64,000 nt of DNA from Streptomyces cyaneus (GTDB lineage Bacteria > Actinomycetota > Actinomycetes > Streptomycetales > Streptomycetaceae). The notes beneath the pieces are model-generated. The model did no database searches and was not told the origin of the DNA. It worked only from the letters and a program-made list of their open reading frames with translations. The stretch's first letter is position 1; each line of letters starts with the position of its first letter. Location of the stretch: the NCBI RefSeq assembly GCF_004028635.1, contig NZ_RQJW01000003.1, forward strand, positions 186,001-250,000, given 5' to 3'. Positions 27,276-35,619 of this stretch are shown here, one piece after another. A program made the position numbers and the translations under genes.

Positions 27276-27881
27276 CTACGCGGCTCGCGCGTCGACGGCC
27301 GCCAGGACCCGCTCCGCCACCTCGGCCGCCGAGCGCCCTCCCGTGTCGATCCGCACCAGGCCATACCGGTCGACGGTTTGCGCCATCAGCTCCTGGTAGT
27401 GCTCGGTGCGGGCGAGGAACTTGTCCACCAAGTACCGCTCCTGGTCGGCCAGTTCGTCGTAGCGGGCCGACGCCCGCATCCGCCCGCGCAGTACCGTGCC
27501 GTGCGCCGTGAGCCATACGGCCCGTGCGTACGGCACGGTCAACCGGGCCACGCGAGCGGGCCAGAGCGCGGAGCCCTCCAGCACCAGGCCCGGTCCGTGC
27601 CCGGTCGCACGGTCCGTGACCAGTTCCTCGATGCGCGGCCACAGGCGCGCGTAGTGGTCGAGCACCGAGCGGATCAGCTCGTCGACGTCGAGGCCGGCGT
27701 AGTGCTCGGCGACATGCGGTGGTGGCACCCACTCCGCCGTCCGCCAGGGCCGCCCCGGATGCCGGGCGAGCTTGTCCGTCGAGCGGCAGTCGAACCCGAG
27801 TCGCTCGGCGACGGCCCGGGCCACGGTCGACTTGCCGGTGTGGGACGTGCCTCCGATGAGCACCACACGCAGGTCCTGCAT
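27276..27881 (-). CDS. P-loop kinase-like protein
   Basis: 201 aa with a Walker A motif GGTSHTGKST directly at the N-terminus (VVLIGGTSHTGKST), then helix-rich sequence with a YLVDKFLARTEHYQ segment and a C-terminal LVRIDTGG strand. It resembles small AAA-type or 2-phosphoglycerate-kinase-like nucleotide kinases; the acceptor is unknown. ATG 27881 is used, but GTG 27899 is an alternative start that would overlap the stop of the upstream GH32 gene and suggest translational coupling. Confidence 0.75.
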   Translation of the reverse strand: MQDLRVVLIGGTSHTGKSTVARAVAERLGFDCRSTDKLARHPGRPWRTAEWVPPPHVAEHYAGLDVDELIRSVLDHYARLWPRIEELVTDRATGHGPGLVLEGSALWPARVARLTVPYARAVWLTAHGTVLRGRMRASARYDELADQERYLVDKFLARTEHYQELMAQTVDRYGLVRIDTGGRSAAEVAERVLAAVDARAA

Positions 27882-27891
27882 GCCGTCGACC

Positions 27892-29469
27892 CTACTCACC
27901 CACGGCGAACTCCCGTATCACCGTGTTCCGGAACACCGCCGTGCCGTCGATGGTGAACAGGGCGAGCCCGGTGTCGGCCGGGTCCGGGAAGACCTCGGTG
28001 GAGTGCACGTACCGGCCGTCGTCCACGAACATCTCGATGGACGTACGGTCGATCAGGATGCGCAGTCGCACCGTGCCCGCGGACGGGGCGAAGGGGCTCC
28101 GGCTCTCCTGCCACCGTCCGGAGGAGTCGGGGCTCACGGTGTACCCGCGGTTGACGAACGCGTAGGTGCCGTAGATCCCGGCGTCGATGTGACGTCCGCC
28201 GTCCGAGGAGCGCCGCAACTGGAGCCCGGCACCGGTCAGTCGGTCCCAGCTGATCTCGGTGGTCAGCTCGTAGGCGGTGCCGGTGTAATCGAGCAGCAGA
28301 CTCCCGTTCACCTCCAGGTCGCCGAGGTCGACCGTGCGGGAGACGTGGCCGTCGAGGCCTGCGACCGGCTGGGAGGCCAGGTAGTACGTGCCGTCCGTGG
28401 CCCGCTTCAGGGTGACCTCGCGGACGATCGAGTCGGTGCCGTTGAAGCCGTCGCACTCGATGGTGGGTGTGGTGTTGGCGTAGTCCCAGTGGTTCATCCA
28501 GCCGATCGCGTACCGTGCCGCCGGGTCGAGCGTGCCGCCGGCGTCCCGCTTCTCGAAGGTGACGGCGGCGTACCAGTCCCAGCCGTGGTCGAGCCACTGC
28601 GGGTCGCTCAGGTCGGGCGTGAAGGTGGTGCCGTCGAAGGATCCCGTCCAGTAGGCGTACGTGCTCGGCAGCCCGGATCCCTTCCCGTTGGCGCTCACGC
28701 CCAGCACCCACTTCCAGGTGCCGTCCGCCGCCCGGATGCGGAACAGGTCCGGGCACTCCAGGACGCCGATGCCGCCCTTGATGAAGCCTCCGACGTACGT
28801 CCACGACTTGAGGTCGGCGGAGTGGTAGAAGCCCACCTTGTCGTTCTCGGCGAGGGCCATCACCCAGCGCCCGCGCTCCTCGTCGCGGATGACCTTGGGG
28901 TCGCGGAAGTCCCGGACGCCGGGGTTGGGCAGGACCGGGGCGGTGCCGTGGTTGGTGAACGTACGGCCGCCGTCGGTCGAGTAGTACAGGTACTGCGCCT
29001 GGGTGACGTCGCCGGGCGCCATGGTGGCGAGGACGATCACCGCGCCCGCGCCGAAGCCCGCCGTGTTGTCGGTGTCGACCACCGCCGAGCCGGACCAGAC
29101 GTCGCCGTTGGGTGTGGTGTCCTTCGGCACGGCGATCCCGCGGTCGGTGAAGGAGACCAGGTCGGTGCTGGTCGCCAGGCGCCAGGTCGTGCCGGCGGTC
29201 GTGCCGCCCGTCGAGTAGTCGGGGTTGTAGAGGTAGTAGTAGTGGTACTCACCGTCGATCCACACCGGCCGCTGCGGGTCGTTCATCCACTGGTCGGGGA
29301 CCGTCAAGTGGTACTCGGCGCGGTAGCTGCCGGTGCAGGCGGCGGCCGTCGCGGACGCCGCCACGGCGGGTCTCGGACCGGCCGGCAGCACTGCGCCGGC
29401 CGCGCCCACGGCCGAGGCGATGAAGAGCGACCTCCTGGATATTCCGGGCATACCAAATGCGCCACGCAT
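27892..29469 (-). CDS. Secreted GH32 fructan hydrolase (levanase/inulinase type)
   Basis: 525 aa. A Tat-like signal (SRRSLFIASAVGAAGA) precedes the mature part from about residue 39. GH32 catalytic blocks are present: WMNDPQ with nucleophile D64, FRDP with transition-state Asp near 190, and LECPD with acid/base Glu near 238. A beta-sandwich domain ends with TSIEMFVDDG. GH32 enzymes cut beta-fructosidic bonds in levan, inulin or sucrose; export argues for polymer. It diverges from the ABC operon across a 167-bp promoter region holding two palindromic operators. Confidence 0.9.
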   Translation of the reverse strand: MRGAFGMPGISRRSLFIASAVGAAGAVLPAGPRPAVAASATAAACTGSYRAEYHLTVPDQWMNDPQRPVWIDGEYHYYYLYNPDYSTGGTTAGTTWRLATSTDLVSFTDRGIAVPKDTTPNGDVWSGSAVVDTDNTAGFGAGAVIVLATMAPGDVTQAQYLYYSTDGGRTFTNHGTAPVLPNPGVRDFRDPKVIRDEERGRWVMALAENDKVGFYHSADLKSWTYVGGFIKGGIGVLECPDLFRIRAADGTWKWVLGVSANGKGSGLPSTYAYWTGSFDGTTFTPDLSDPQWLDHGWDWYAAVTFEKRDAGGTLDPAARYAIGWMNHWDYANTTPTIECDGFNGTDSIVREVTLKRATDGTYYLASQPVAGLDGHVSRTVDLGDLEVNGSLLLDYTGTAYELTTEISWDRLTGAGLQLRRSSDGGRHIDAGIYGTYAFVNRGYTVSPDSSGRWQESRSPFAPSAGTVRLRILIDRTSIEMFVDDGRYVHSTEVFPDPADTGLALFTIDGTAVFRNTVIREFAVGE

Positions 29470-29530
29470 GGTGCGGCTCCTTCCCCGACGCCGTCGTCAG
29501 GACTGTGGCTCGTGGAGCAGGACTTTGCGA

Positions 29531-29628
29531 CCTAACTCGTTAAAGGTCAAGTGCTTCACGACTATTGACAGGGACGTAACACCCTTCACATCATCTGGGG
29601 CATCACTACTCGACTAACACGAGTTAGG
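29531..29628. promoter_or_regulatory. Divergent fructan promoters with paired LacI-type operators
   Basis: Operator 1 at 29532-29542 contains CTAAC-TC-GTTA; operator 2 at 29614-29627 is a perfect CTAAC-ACGA-GTTAG palindrome; both share ACGAGTTAGG in opposite senses. Rightward: TTGACA (29565-29570), 18-bp spacer, CATCAT. Leftward: TTGACC (reverse of 29545-29550) with operator 1 inside its spacer. Operator 2 overlaps the weak ribosome binding site of the substrate-binding protein gene. The LacI protein encoded 5 kb away is the likely binder. Confidence 0.65.
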
Positions 29629-29636
29629 CCCGTTAG

Positions 29637-31046
29637 ATGACCGACGCGCACCTCACCCGCCGCACGCTGCTGCGGTACGGCGCCTACGGCGCGGGAGCCG
29701 CCGCGCTGGCCGGTACCGCCGCGAGCTGGGACCGGCTCACCGGAGCCGACATACCCGGCCGGGACGACGGCTCGCTCGTCGTCGCCACCCTCGGCCCCGC
29801 ATACGGCCCGGAGGCCATCCGCACGCTCACCGAGGGCTTCAAGCAGGTCCACCCCGACATCAAGCTCCGCATCAACGCCGTGCAGGCCGTCGACTGGTCG
29901 GACTTCTTCGCGAAGATCCTCACCCAGATCGCTGCGGGCACCGCTCCCGACCTCGTATATGTCGCCACCGAGGGCGTCCAGCTGTTCGCGCAGCGCCTCG
30001 GCGTCCCGCTGGACGACTGGGTGAAGCGGGACGCCGAGGAGCTGCGCGAGTACTTCGCCGACGTCCATCCCTCGCTGGTGGAGTCGATGATGTACGAGGG
30101 GAGCCTCTACCAGCTGCCGGTCGAGTTCAACGCGGCCGACATGTATTTCAACAACCAGGTGCTGAAGCGGGCGGGAGCGGACTTCCCGGCGGCCGACTGG
30201 ACCCGCGACGACTTCACCGCGCTGCTGCGGGACATGAAGAGCTCCAGCGGTTCCCAGTTCACGCCGTACTTCTGGACCAACCGACTGTGGGGCGGCGTGG
30301 TGCCGTGGCTGTTCGCCAACGACACCAACCTGCTCGCGGAGTCCAAGGCGCCCGGCGGGGCCTGGCTGTGGGACTCCTTCTATCCGGCCGCCCAGCGGCA
30401 GGGGCGCGGGGGCGGTTTCCGGTGGACGACCCCGCAGGCCACCGACGCGCGTGTGGAGGAGGCGTACGACTACCTCGCCTCCCTCGTCCAGGAGGGCCTG
30501 TGCAGCCGGCCCGAGGGCGGCAACGGCCAGAACCTCATCGGCGTGTTCTCCACCGGCCGGGTCGGTGTCACTCCCGCGGGCGGCTTCTGGGCGGGCGGTC
30601 TGCATCTGGCCGGGATGAAGGCGGACTCCTTCGACGTGCAGTACTTCCCGCGCTGGCGCACCCAGCGCATGCAGTACGGCGCCGCCGGCTACGCGCTGCT
30701 GCGCACCTCCAAGCGGCAGGAGGAGGCCTGGGAGTTCATCAAGTACGCCGCCCGCCGCGACACCCTGATGCGGCTGTTCGAGACCAACCAGACCACCCCG
30801 GCGCGCCGCTCGATGCTGACCGCCGAGCGCTACCGCGAGACCGGCCCGAACCACTGGCAGGTCTTCTACGACACCCTCGACAAGTTCCCCGACACCGGGC
30901 CGATCCCCGCGCCGCCGCAGGTCGCCGAGGTCGAGCAGGTGCTGCTCAAGCACACCGGTACCGCCCTGGCCTCGCGGCGCTCGGTGGCTCCCGCGTTGCG
31001 CCGGATGCAGAGCGACCTGGAGAAGGCCATGGAGCGTGACGTATGA
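29637..31046 (+). CDS. ABC sugar transporter substrate-binding protein
   Basis: 469 aa. The N-terminus TRRTLLRYGAYGAGAAALAG is a twin-arginine-type signal; there is no lipobox cysteine, so the anchoring mode is unclear. The body has the type-1 sugar-binding layout: ADMYFNNQVLKRAG, then an NGQNLIGVFSTGRVGVTPAGGFWAGG block and a C-terminal WEFIKYAA segment. It should bind fructo-oligosaccharides outside the membrane and hand them to the two permeases that follow. It begins 9 bp after operator 2 and its stop overlaps the next start in ATGA. Confidence 0.88.
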   Translation: MTDAHLTRRTLLRYGAYGAGAAALAGTAASWDRLTGADIPGRDDGSLVVATLGPAYGPEAIRTLTEGFKQVHPDIKLRINAVQAVDWSDFFAKILTQIAAGTAPDLVYVATEGVQLFAQRLGVPLDDWVKRDAEELREYFADVHPSLVESMMYEGSLYQLPVEFNAADMYFNNQVLKRAGADFPAADWTRDDFTALLRDMKSSSGSQFTPYFWTNRLWGGVVPWLFANDTNLLAESKAPGGAWLWDSFYPAAQRQGRGGGFRWTTPQATDARVEEAYDYLASLVQEGLCSRPEGGNGQNLIGVFSTGRVGVTPAGGFWAGGLHLAGMKADSFDVQYFPRWRTQRMQYGAAGYALLRTSKRQEEAWEFIKYAARRDTLMRLFETNQTTPARRSMLTAERYRETGPNHWQVFYDTLDKFPDTGPIPAPPQVAEVEQVLLKHTGTALASRRSVAPALRRMQSDLEKAMERDV

Positions 31047-31996
31047 CGAACACCCAGATACCTGCCGTACGGCCCAAGCAGCCGGCCGCACAACCGGCCC
31101 CCGCGCCCCGGCCCTCCACCCGCGACCGTGGCACCCGGCTGCTGGCCACGCTGTTCCTGGCGCCCACGATCGTCGGCATCGTCGTCTTCACGGTCGTGCC
31201 GATCGTCGGCTCGGTGGTGCTGAGCCTGTTCCACTGGAACGTGATCGACGACCCGAGCTTCGCCGGAGCCGCCAACTACCGGGAGGTCTTCACCGATTCG
31301 ACGGTGCTGGTCTCCTTCGGCAACACGCTGGTGTTCATGGTGTTCGCGGTCGCGCTGCAGCTGCTGATCGCCCTGGTGCTGGCGCTGGCGGTGAACGGGC
31401 GGATGCCGGTGTGGCTGCGCTCGGTGTTCCGGTCGGCGTTCTTCTTCCCGCTGGTGCTGTCCGCCGCGTCGATCTCGGTGGTGATGAAGTACCTGTTCAA
31501 CCAGGATTTCGGGGTCGTGAACTGGCTGCTCGGGCTGGTCGGGGTCGCGCCGGTGCCGTGGCTGACGTCCGAGAACGCGGCGATGGCGACGGTGATCCTG
31601 GTCTATGTGTGGCAGCAGTTCGGGTTCTCGTTCCTGCTGTTCGTCGGGGGTCTGAACAACATCCCCAAGGAGGTCCACGAGGCCGCCTCCCTCGACGGCG
31701 CGACCGGCCTGCGCAAGCACATCGGCATTACGCTCCCCCTGCTGTCGCCCACGCTGCTGGTCGCCTCGGTGGTCGGCATCATCAACGCGCTGCAGGTCTT
31801 CGAGCAGCCGTACGTCCTCACCAACGGCGGTCCCGGTGACGCCACCCGGACCGTGGTGATGGTCATCTACGAGAGCGCCTTCGAGCAGCTGCGCTTCGGC
31901 GAGGCCTCGGCCGTCGGTGTGCTGCTGTTCGTGCTGATCATGGCGGTGACCGCCCTCCAGTTCCGGCTCAGCCGGCGTTTCGTCCACTACCAGTGA
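31043..31996 (+). CDS. ABC sugar permease, MalF type
   Basis: 317 aa with six predicted helices. The EAA-type coupling loop reads NNIPKEVHEAASLDGATGLRK-like sequence around residues 209-229, the contact point with the ATPase. ATG 31043 overlaps the stop of the substrate-binding protein gene by 4 bp and its own stop overlaps the next start in GTGA, so the genes are translationally coupled. No ATPase gene is in the locus; Streptomyces sugar importers commonly share MsiK. Confidence 0.92.
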   Translation: MTNTQIPAVRPKQPAAQPAPAPRPSTRDRGTRLLATLFLAPTIVGIVVFTVVPIVGSVVLSLFHWNVIDDPSFAGAANYREVFTDSTVLVSFGNTLVFMVFAVALQLLIALVLALAVNGRMPVWLRSVFRSAFFFPLVLSAASISVVMKYLFNQDFGVVNWLLGLVGVAPVPWLTSENAAMATVILVYVWQQFGFSFLLFVGGLNNIPKEVHEAASLDGATGLRKHIGITLPLLSPTLLVASVVGIINALQVFEQPYVLTNGGPGDATRTVVMVIYESAFEQLRFGEASAVGVLLFVLIMAVTALQFRLSRRFVHYQ

Positions 31997-32865
31997 GCCG
32001 GGTGAGTCCCTTGAGCCAAGCAACCCTGTCCCTGAGCCGCACCCGGCACTCCCTCGCGCCATGGGCCCGGATCGCCGCGCTGGCCGTGTGCGCGCTGCTG
32101 ACCCTGGGCCCGGTCATCTGGACCGTCTCCACCTCGCTGCGCACCCCCGCCGAGGCCTTCGACCTGCCGCCGAGCATCATCCCGACGAACCCGTCGACGG
32201 AGGCGTACCGCGGGGTCTTCGACCAGATCGACGTCTGGCTGCTCGCCCTGAACTCGACGCTGGTGACCGCGCTGATCGCGGTGGGCCAGATGATCACGGC
32301 CGGGCTGGCGGGGTACGCCTTCGCGCGCCTGGAATTCCGGTTCAAGAAGCCGCTGTTCGGGCTGGTCCTGGCGACGATGATGGTGCCGTTGCAGGTCACC
32401 ATCGTGCCGGTGTTCCTGGTGCTGAAGTCGATGGGCCTGACCGACACGCTGCTGGGCCTGATCATCCCGGCCTTCCCGACCGCCTTCGGGACGTTCCTGA
32501 TGCGCCAGTACTTCCTGGGCATGCCGAAGGACCTGGGCGAGGCGGCGATGCTGGACGGCTGCGGGCCCTGGCGGATCTTCCGGTCCGTGTACGCCCCGCT
32601 GGCCGCGCCCGGTCTGGCGATCGTGGGCGTGCTGGCTTTCAACTACCACTGGAACGAGTTCTTCCGCCCACTGATCCTCGAGACCTCCGGCCAGAACTAC
32701 ACGCTGCCGCTCGGCCTCGTCTCCCTCCAGGGCAACCTGGGCACCGGCTCCATCTCGGTGGTGCTCGCCGGTGTCGTCCTCTCCATGATCCCCGCCGTCG
32801 CCGTGTTCGTCGTCGGCCAGCGCCCTCTGCGTGAGGGCATCACGTCCGCAGGAGTCAACCGTTGA
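31993..32865 (+). CDS. ABC sugar permease, MalG type
   Basis: 290 aa, six helices. The coupling loop reads LGEAAMLDGCGPWRIF near residue 180, as in MalG-like proteins. It pairs with the preceding MalF-type permease to form the import channel. GTG 31993 overlaps the upstream stop by 4 bp; GTG 32002 is a possible alternative. Its own stop overlaps the TTG start of the cytoplasmic GH32 gene, which ties import and intracellular hydrolysis into one transcript. Confidence 0.92.
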   Translation: MSRVSPLSQATLSLSRTRHSLAPWARIAALAVCALLTLGPVIWTVSTSLRTPAEAFDLPPSIIPTNPSTEAYRGVFDQIDVWLLALNSTLVTALIAVGQMITAGLAGYAFARLEFRFKKPLFGLVLATMMVPLQVTIVPVFLVLKSMGLTDTLLGLIIPAFPTAFGTFLMRQYFLGMPKDLGEAAMLDGCGPWRIFRSVYAPLAAPGLAIVGVLAFNYHWNEFFRPLILETSGQNYTLPLGLVSLQGNLGTGSISVVLAGVVLSMIPAVAVFVVGQRPLREGITSAGVNR

Positions 32866-34262
32866 GCCTCACCGCTCAGTCCACGGACCCCAGCGCCCCG
32901 CGCTTTCGGGTCCGTCCCCCCGCCAACTGGATCAACGACCCGAACGGGCCCTTCCGTTGGCGGGACCGGTACCACCTCTTCTACCAGCACAACCCCGACG
33001 CCCCGGTGCACGCGAACGTCCACTGGGGGCATGTCTCCAGCCACGACCTCGTCCACTGGGAGCACCATCCGATCGCGCTCACCCCGACGCCGGGCGGCCC
33101 GGACGAGGCGGGCTGCTGGTCGGGCTGCGTGGTCGACGACAACGGCATGCCGACGGCCGTGTACACGGGCGTCGACCGGCAGCACACCGGCCTCGGCTCG
33201 ATCTGTCTGGCGCGGGCGCTGGTGCCGGAGGACGAGACGCTGACCGACTGGCGGCCCCTGCCCACACCCGTCGTCACCGGCCCACCCGCCGACCTGGACG
33301 TGGTGATGTTCCGCGACCCGTTCGTGTTCAGGAGCGGTGGCCGACGGTGGGCACTGGTCGGCGCGGGACACGCCGACGGAACCGCGTCGGTTCTGCTGTA
33401 CGACTGTGACGACCTGACCGACTGGCGGTTCGCCGGGGTGCTGCTCGACGGCAACGACCCGGTCGCGATGGACGCGTTCGGCGACAAGGCGGTCGGCTGG
33501 GAGTGCCCGCAGCTGTACTCGACGGCGGGCGGGGAGTGGGTGCTGGTGGTGTCGCTGTGGGACGGCGAGCCGTGCTCCACCGGCTATCTGACGGGCCGTC
33601 TCCAGCCGTACGGTGACGGCGAGTTGCGCTTCGAGGCCCGCACCGGCGGGCGGCTCGACCACGGGCGTGACTTCTACGCACCCGCCGTGCTCCAGGAGCC
33701 GGGCCGGGCGTTGATGTGGGGCTGGTCGTGGGAGGCCCGCGAGCAGGGCGAGGTCGACCACGCGGGCTGGGCCGGGGTTTTGACGGCGCCTCGGGTGGTG
33801 GACGTCCATCCCGACGGCGCCCTGCGTGTCGTACCGGCACCGGAGCTCGAACTGCTGCGTGCGGCCGAGCCGTTCGTCACGGCACCCGGACGCCGTACCG
33901 CGCTCCCGGAGGCGTACGACCTGACCGTCACCGCATCCGGCCGCACCACCGTGAGCCTGCTGCGGTCCGCCTCGGGCGCGGAGGTGACGGTCGTGCTGGA
34001 CCCGGACGAGGGCACGGTGACCCTCGACCGCGGGGACTGGCCGCGCGCACGGCCCGACGGATCGGCCCCGATCGTGGTGCGGGCGCCGGCCGGTGAGGTG
34101 CGGATCCTCGTCGACGGCTCGCTGCTCGAGCTGTACGTCGGCGACCGGGCCACGGTCACCGAGCGGGTCTACCGGCGCCCGGACGACGTGCCCGAACTCC
34201 TCGTCACCGGCTCCGCAGCCACGGTCACCGGCTGGGAGCTGCTCCCACCGACGCACGACTGA
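32862..34262 (+). CDS. Cytoplasmic GH32 beta-fructosidase
   Basis: 466 aa without a signal peptide. WINDPNG (nucleophile D26), FRDPFVF (Asp 152) and WECPQL (Glu 214) are the canonical GH32 blocks, closer to sucrose-6-phosphate hydrolase and beta-fructosidase than the secreted enzyme of this locus. A beta-sandwich follows. It should split imported sucrose or fructo-oligosaccharides. The TTG start overlaps the permease stop (TTGA). The 3' end lies inside a 234-bp tandem duplication, and the lacI reading frame was once convergent and overlapping with it. Confidence 0.92.
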   Translation: MSLTAQSTDPSAPRFRVRPPANWINDPNGPFRWRDRYHLFYQHNPDAPVHANVHWGHVSSHDLVHWEHHPIALTPTPGGPDEAGCWSGCVVDDNGMPTAVYTGVDRQHTGLGSICLARALVPEDETLTDWRPLPTPVVTGPPADLDVVMFRDPFVFRSGGRRWALVGAGHADGTASVLLYDCDDLTDWRFAGVLLDGNDPVAMDAFGDKAVGWECPQLYSTAGGEWVLVVSLWDGEPCSTGYLTGRLQPYGDGELRFEARTGGRLDHGRDFYAPAVLQEPGRALMWGWSWEAREQGEVDHAGWAGVLTAPRVVDVHPDGALRVVPAPELELLRAAEPFVTAPGRRTALPEAYDLTVTASGRTTVSLLRSASGAEVTVVLDPDEGTVTLDRGDWPRARPDGSAPIVVRAPAGEVRILVDGSLLELYVGDRATVTERVYRRPDDVPELLVTGSAATVTGWELLPPTHD

Positions 34263-34391
34263 TCACCGGGCAGGCCAGGCGCCGTACCGTCGCGGGCGGC
34301 GTCCGGCCCGTGTCGATGGCGTCGAGGAGCAGCCGGGCGGCGACCTCACCCATCGCCCGGTGGGCAGCGCGACCGTGGTGAGGGGCGAGGC
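34263..34391 (-). pseudogene. lacI 3'-end remnant (copy 1)
   Basis: The translated segment SPLTTVALP matches the intact repressor's TPPLTTVALPH, then a 1-base deletion shifts the frame. The piece has no start and no DNA-binding domain. It is the left half-product of the tandem duplication. Confidence 0.8.
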
Positions 34392-34497
34392 AACGAACGG
34401 ATCTACCCGCGACCCGACGACGTGCCCAAGCTCCTCGTCACCGGCTCCGCAGCCACGGTCACCGGCTGGGAGCTGCTCCCACCGACGCACGACTGAT
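34392..34497 (+). pseudogene. GH32 3'-end remnant (copy 2)
   Basis: Codes ERIYPRPDDVPKLLVTG and then the same C-terminus and stop as the intact cytoplasmic GH32 (ERVYRRPDDVPELLVTG). It lacks any catalytic block. The changes relative to copy 1 sit in its first 40 bases. Confidence 0.8.
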
Positions 34498-35541
34498 CAC
34501 CGGACAGGCCAGGCGCCGTACCGTCGCGGGCGGCGTCCGGCCCGTGTCGATGGCGTCGAGGAGCAGCCGGGCGGCGACCTCACCCATCGCCCGGTGGGGC
34601 AGCGCGACGGTGGTCAGGGGCGGGGTGAGGAACTCGGCCATGTGCTCCTGGTCGTCGTAGCCGACCACCGACAGCTCGCCGGGGACGGTGATGCCGAGCC
34701 GGGTCGCGGCGTGCAGGGCGCCCGCCGCGACCCGGTCGTTGTAGCAGAACAGGCCGGTGGGGCGTCGGTCGGCGGGGACGCCGTCGAGGACGCGCATCGC
34801 GCCCTCGTATCCTCCGCTGATCTCGCCCCCGGTGCGCACGACCCACTCCTTGGGGACCGTGATTCCTTCGGCGCGCAGGGCGTCGCGGAAGCCGCGCAGG
34901 CGGTCGACGGAGGCGAGGTCGTCCTGGCCGCCCACCATGGCGACCCTGCGGTGCCCCTCGTCCAGCAGCAGCCGGGCGGCCGTACGGCCGCCCGCGCGCT
35001 CGGCGGGGATGACGGCGGGCAGCGAGTCGTCCTCCGGCAGGCAGTTGGCGAGGAGGGAGTGGGTGCGGTGCAGGCCCTCGGGGACGCGGACCCGGCGCAG
35101 CGACATGGCGGCGTAGATGATGCCGTCCACGCGTCGGTCGAGGAGTTCGGCGACGGCCGCGTCCTCCTTGGCCGGGTCGCCGCCGGAGTCGATGGTCAGG
35201 ACCAGGTGCTCGCTGCCCCAGGCGGTCTCCATGGCGCCGCGCAGCAGCCGGCCGGCGAACGGCGAGGAGGCGATCTCGTCGGTGACCAGCCCGATCACAG
35301 CCGTACGGCGGCGGCGCAGGCCGCGGGCGACGGGGTCGGGGCGGTAGCCGAGTTCGGCGGCGGCGCGGCGGATGCGGTCCTGGGTGGCGGGTGAGAGGTT
35401 GCCCTCGGCGCGGCCGTTGAAGACGAAGGAGACAGCCGTGTGCGACACCCCGGCGAGTCGGGCGACGTCCCGTGACGTGGGTCGCCCCGATCCCGTCGGG
35501 TGCTTCTCCTCGGTGCCGCCCATGCCGTCCGCCGCCCTCAT
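34459..35541 (-). CDS. LacI-family repressor of the fructan locus
   Basis: 360 aa. N-terminal LacI helix-turn-helix TSRDVARLAGVSHTAVSFVF with hinge helix, then a periplasmic-binding-type sensor domain (VIGLVTDEIASSPFAG, GYDDQEHMAEFLTPPLTTVALP). It should bind the paired palindromes in the GH32/ABC divergent promoter and release on a sugar inducer. ATG 35541 follows GGGTGGGG; GTG 35571 and ATG 35523 are alternatives. TTGATCAA at 35557-35564 near the start could be a site for self-control. Its last 13 codons lie antisense to the GH32 remnant. Confidence 0.9.
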   Translation of the reverse strand: MRAADGMGGTEEKHPTGSGRPTSRDVARLAGVSHTAVSFVFNGRAEGNLSPATQDRIRRAAAELGYRPDPVARGLRRRRTAVIGLVTDEIASSPFAGRLLRGAMETAWGSEHLVLTIDSGGDPAKEDAAVAELLDRRVDGIIYAAMSLRRVRVPEGLHRTHSLLANCLPEDDSLPAVIPAERAGGRTAARLLLDEGHRRVAMVGGQDDLASVDRLRGFRDALRAEGITVPKEWVVRTGGEISGGYEGAMRVLDGVPADRRPTGLFCYNDRVAAGALHAATRLGITVPGELSVVGYDDQEHMAEFLTPPLTTVALPHRAMGEVAARLLLDAIDTGRTPPATVRRLACPVISRASVGAAPSR

Positions 35542-35619
35542 GCCCCACCCGTCCGGTTGATCAATCCTCACCCTATCCGTGACGCTGGATGCACGACACA
35601 GTCAAGGGAAGGTCCGGCA

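Larger units (their letters stand above)
34158..34625. repeat. 234-bp head-to-tail tandem duplication
   Basis: Copy 1 is 34158-34391 and copy 2 is 34392-34625. Each contains a GH32 3' end (plus strand) followed by a lacI 3' end (minus strand). Most bases agree; differences cluster at the copy starts and around a 1-base indel (GGTGGGCAGC versus GGTGGGGCAGC). The outer parts belong to the intact genes, the inner parts are remnants. Confidence 0.9.
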
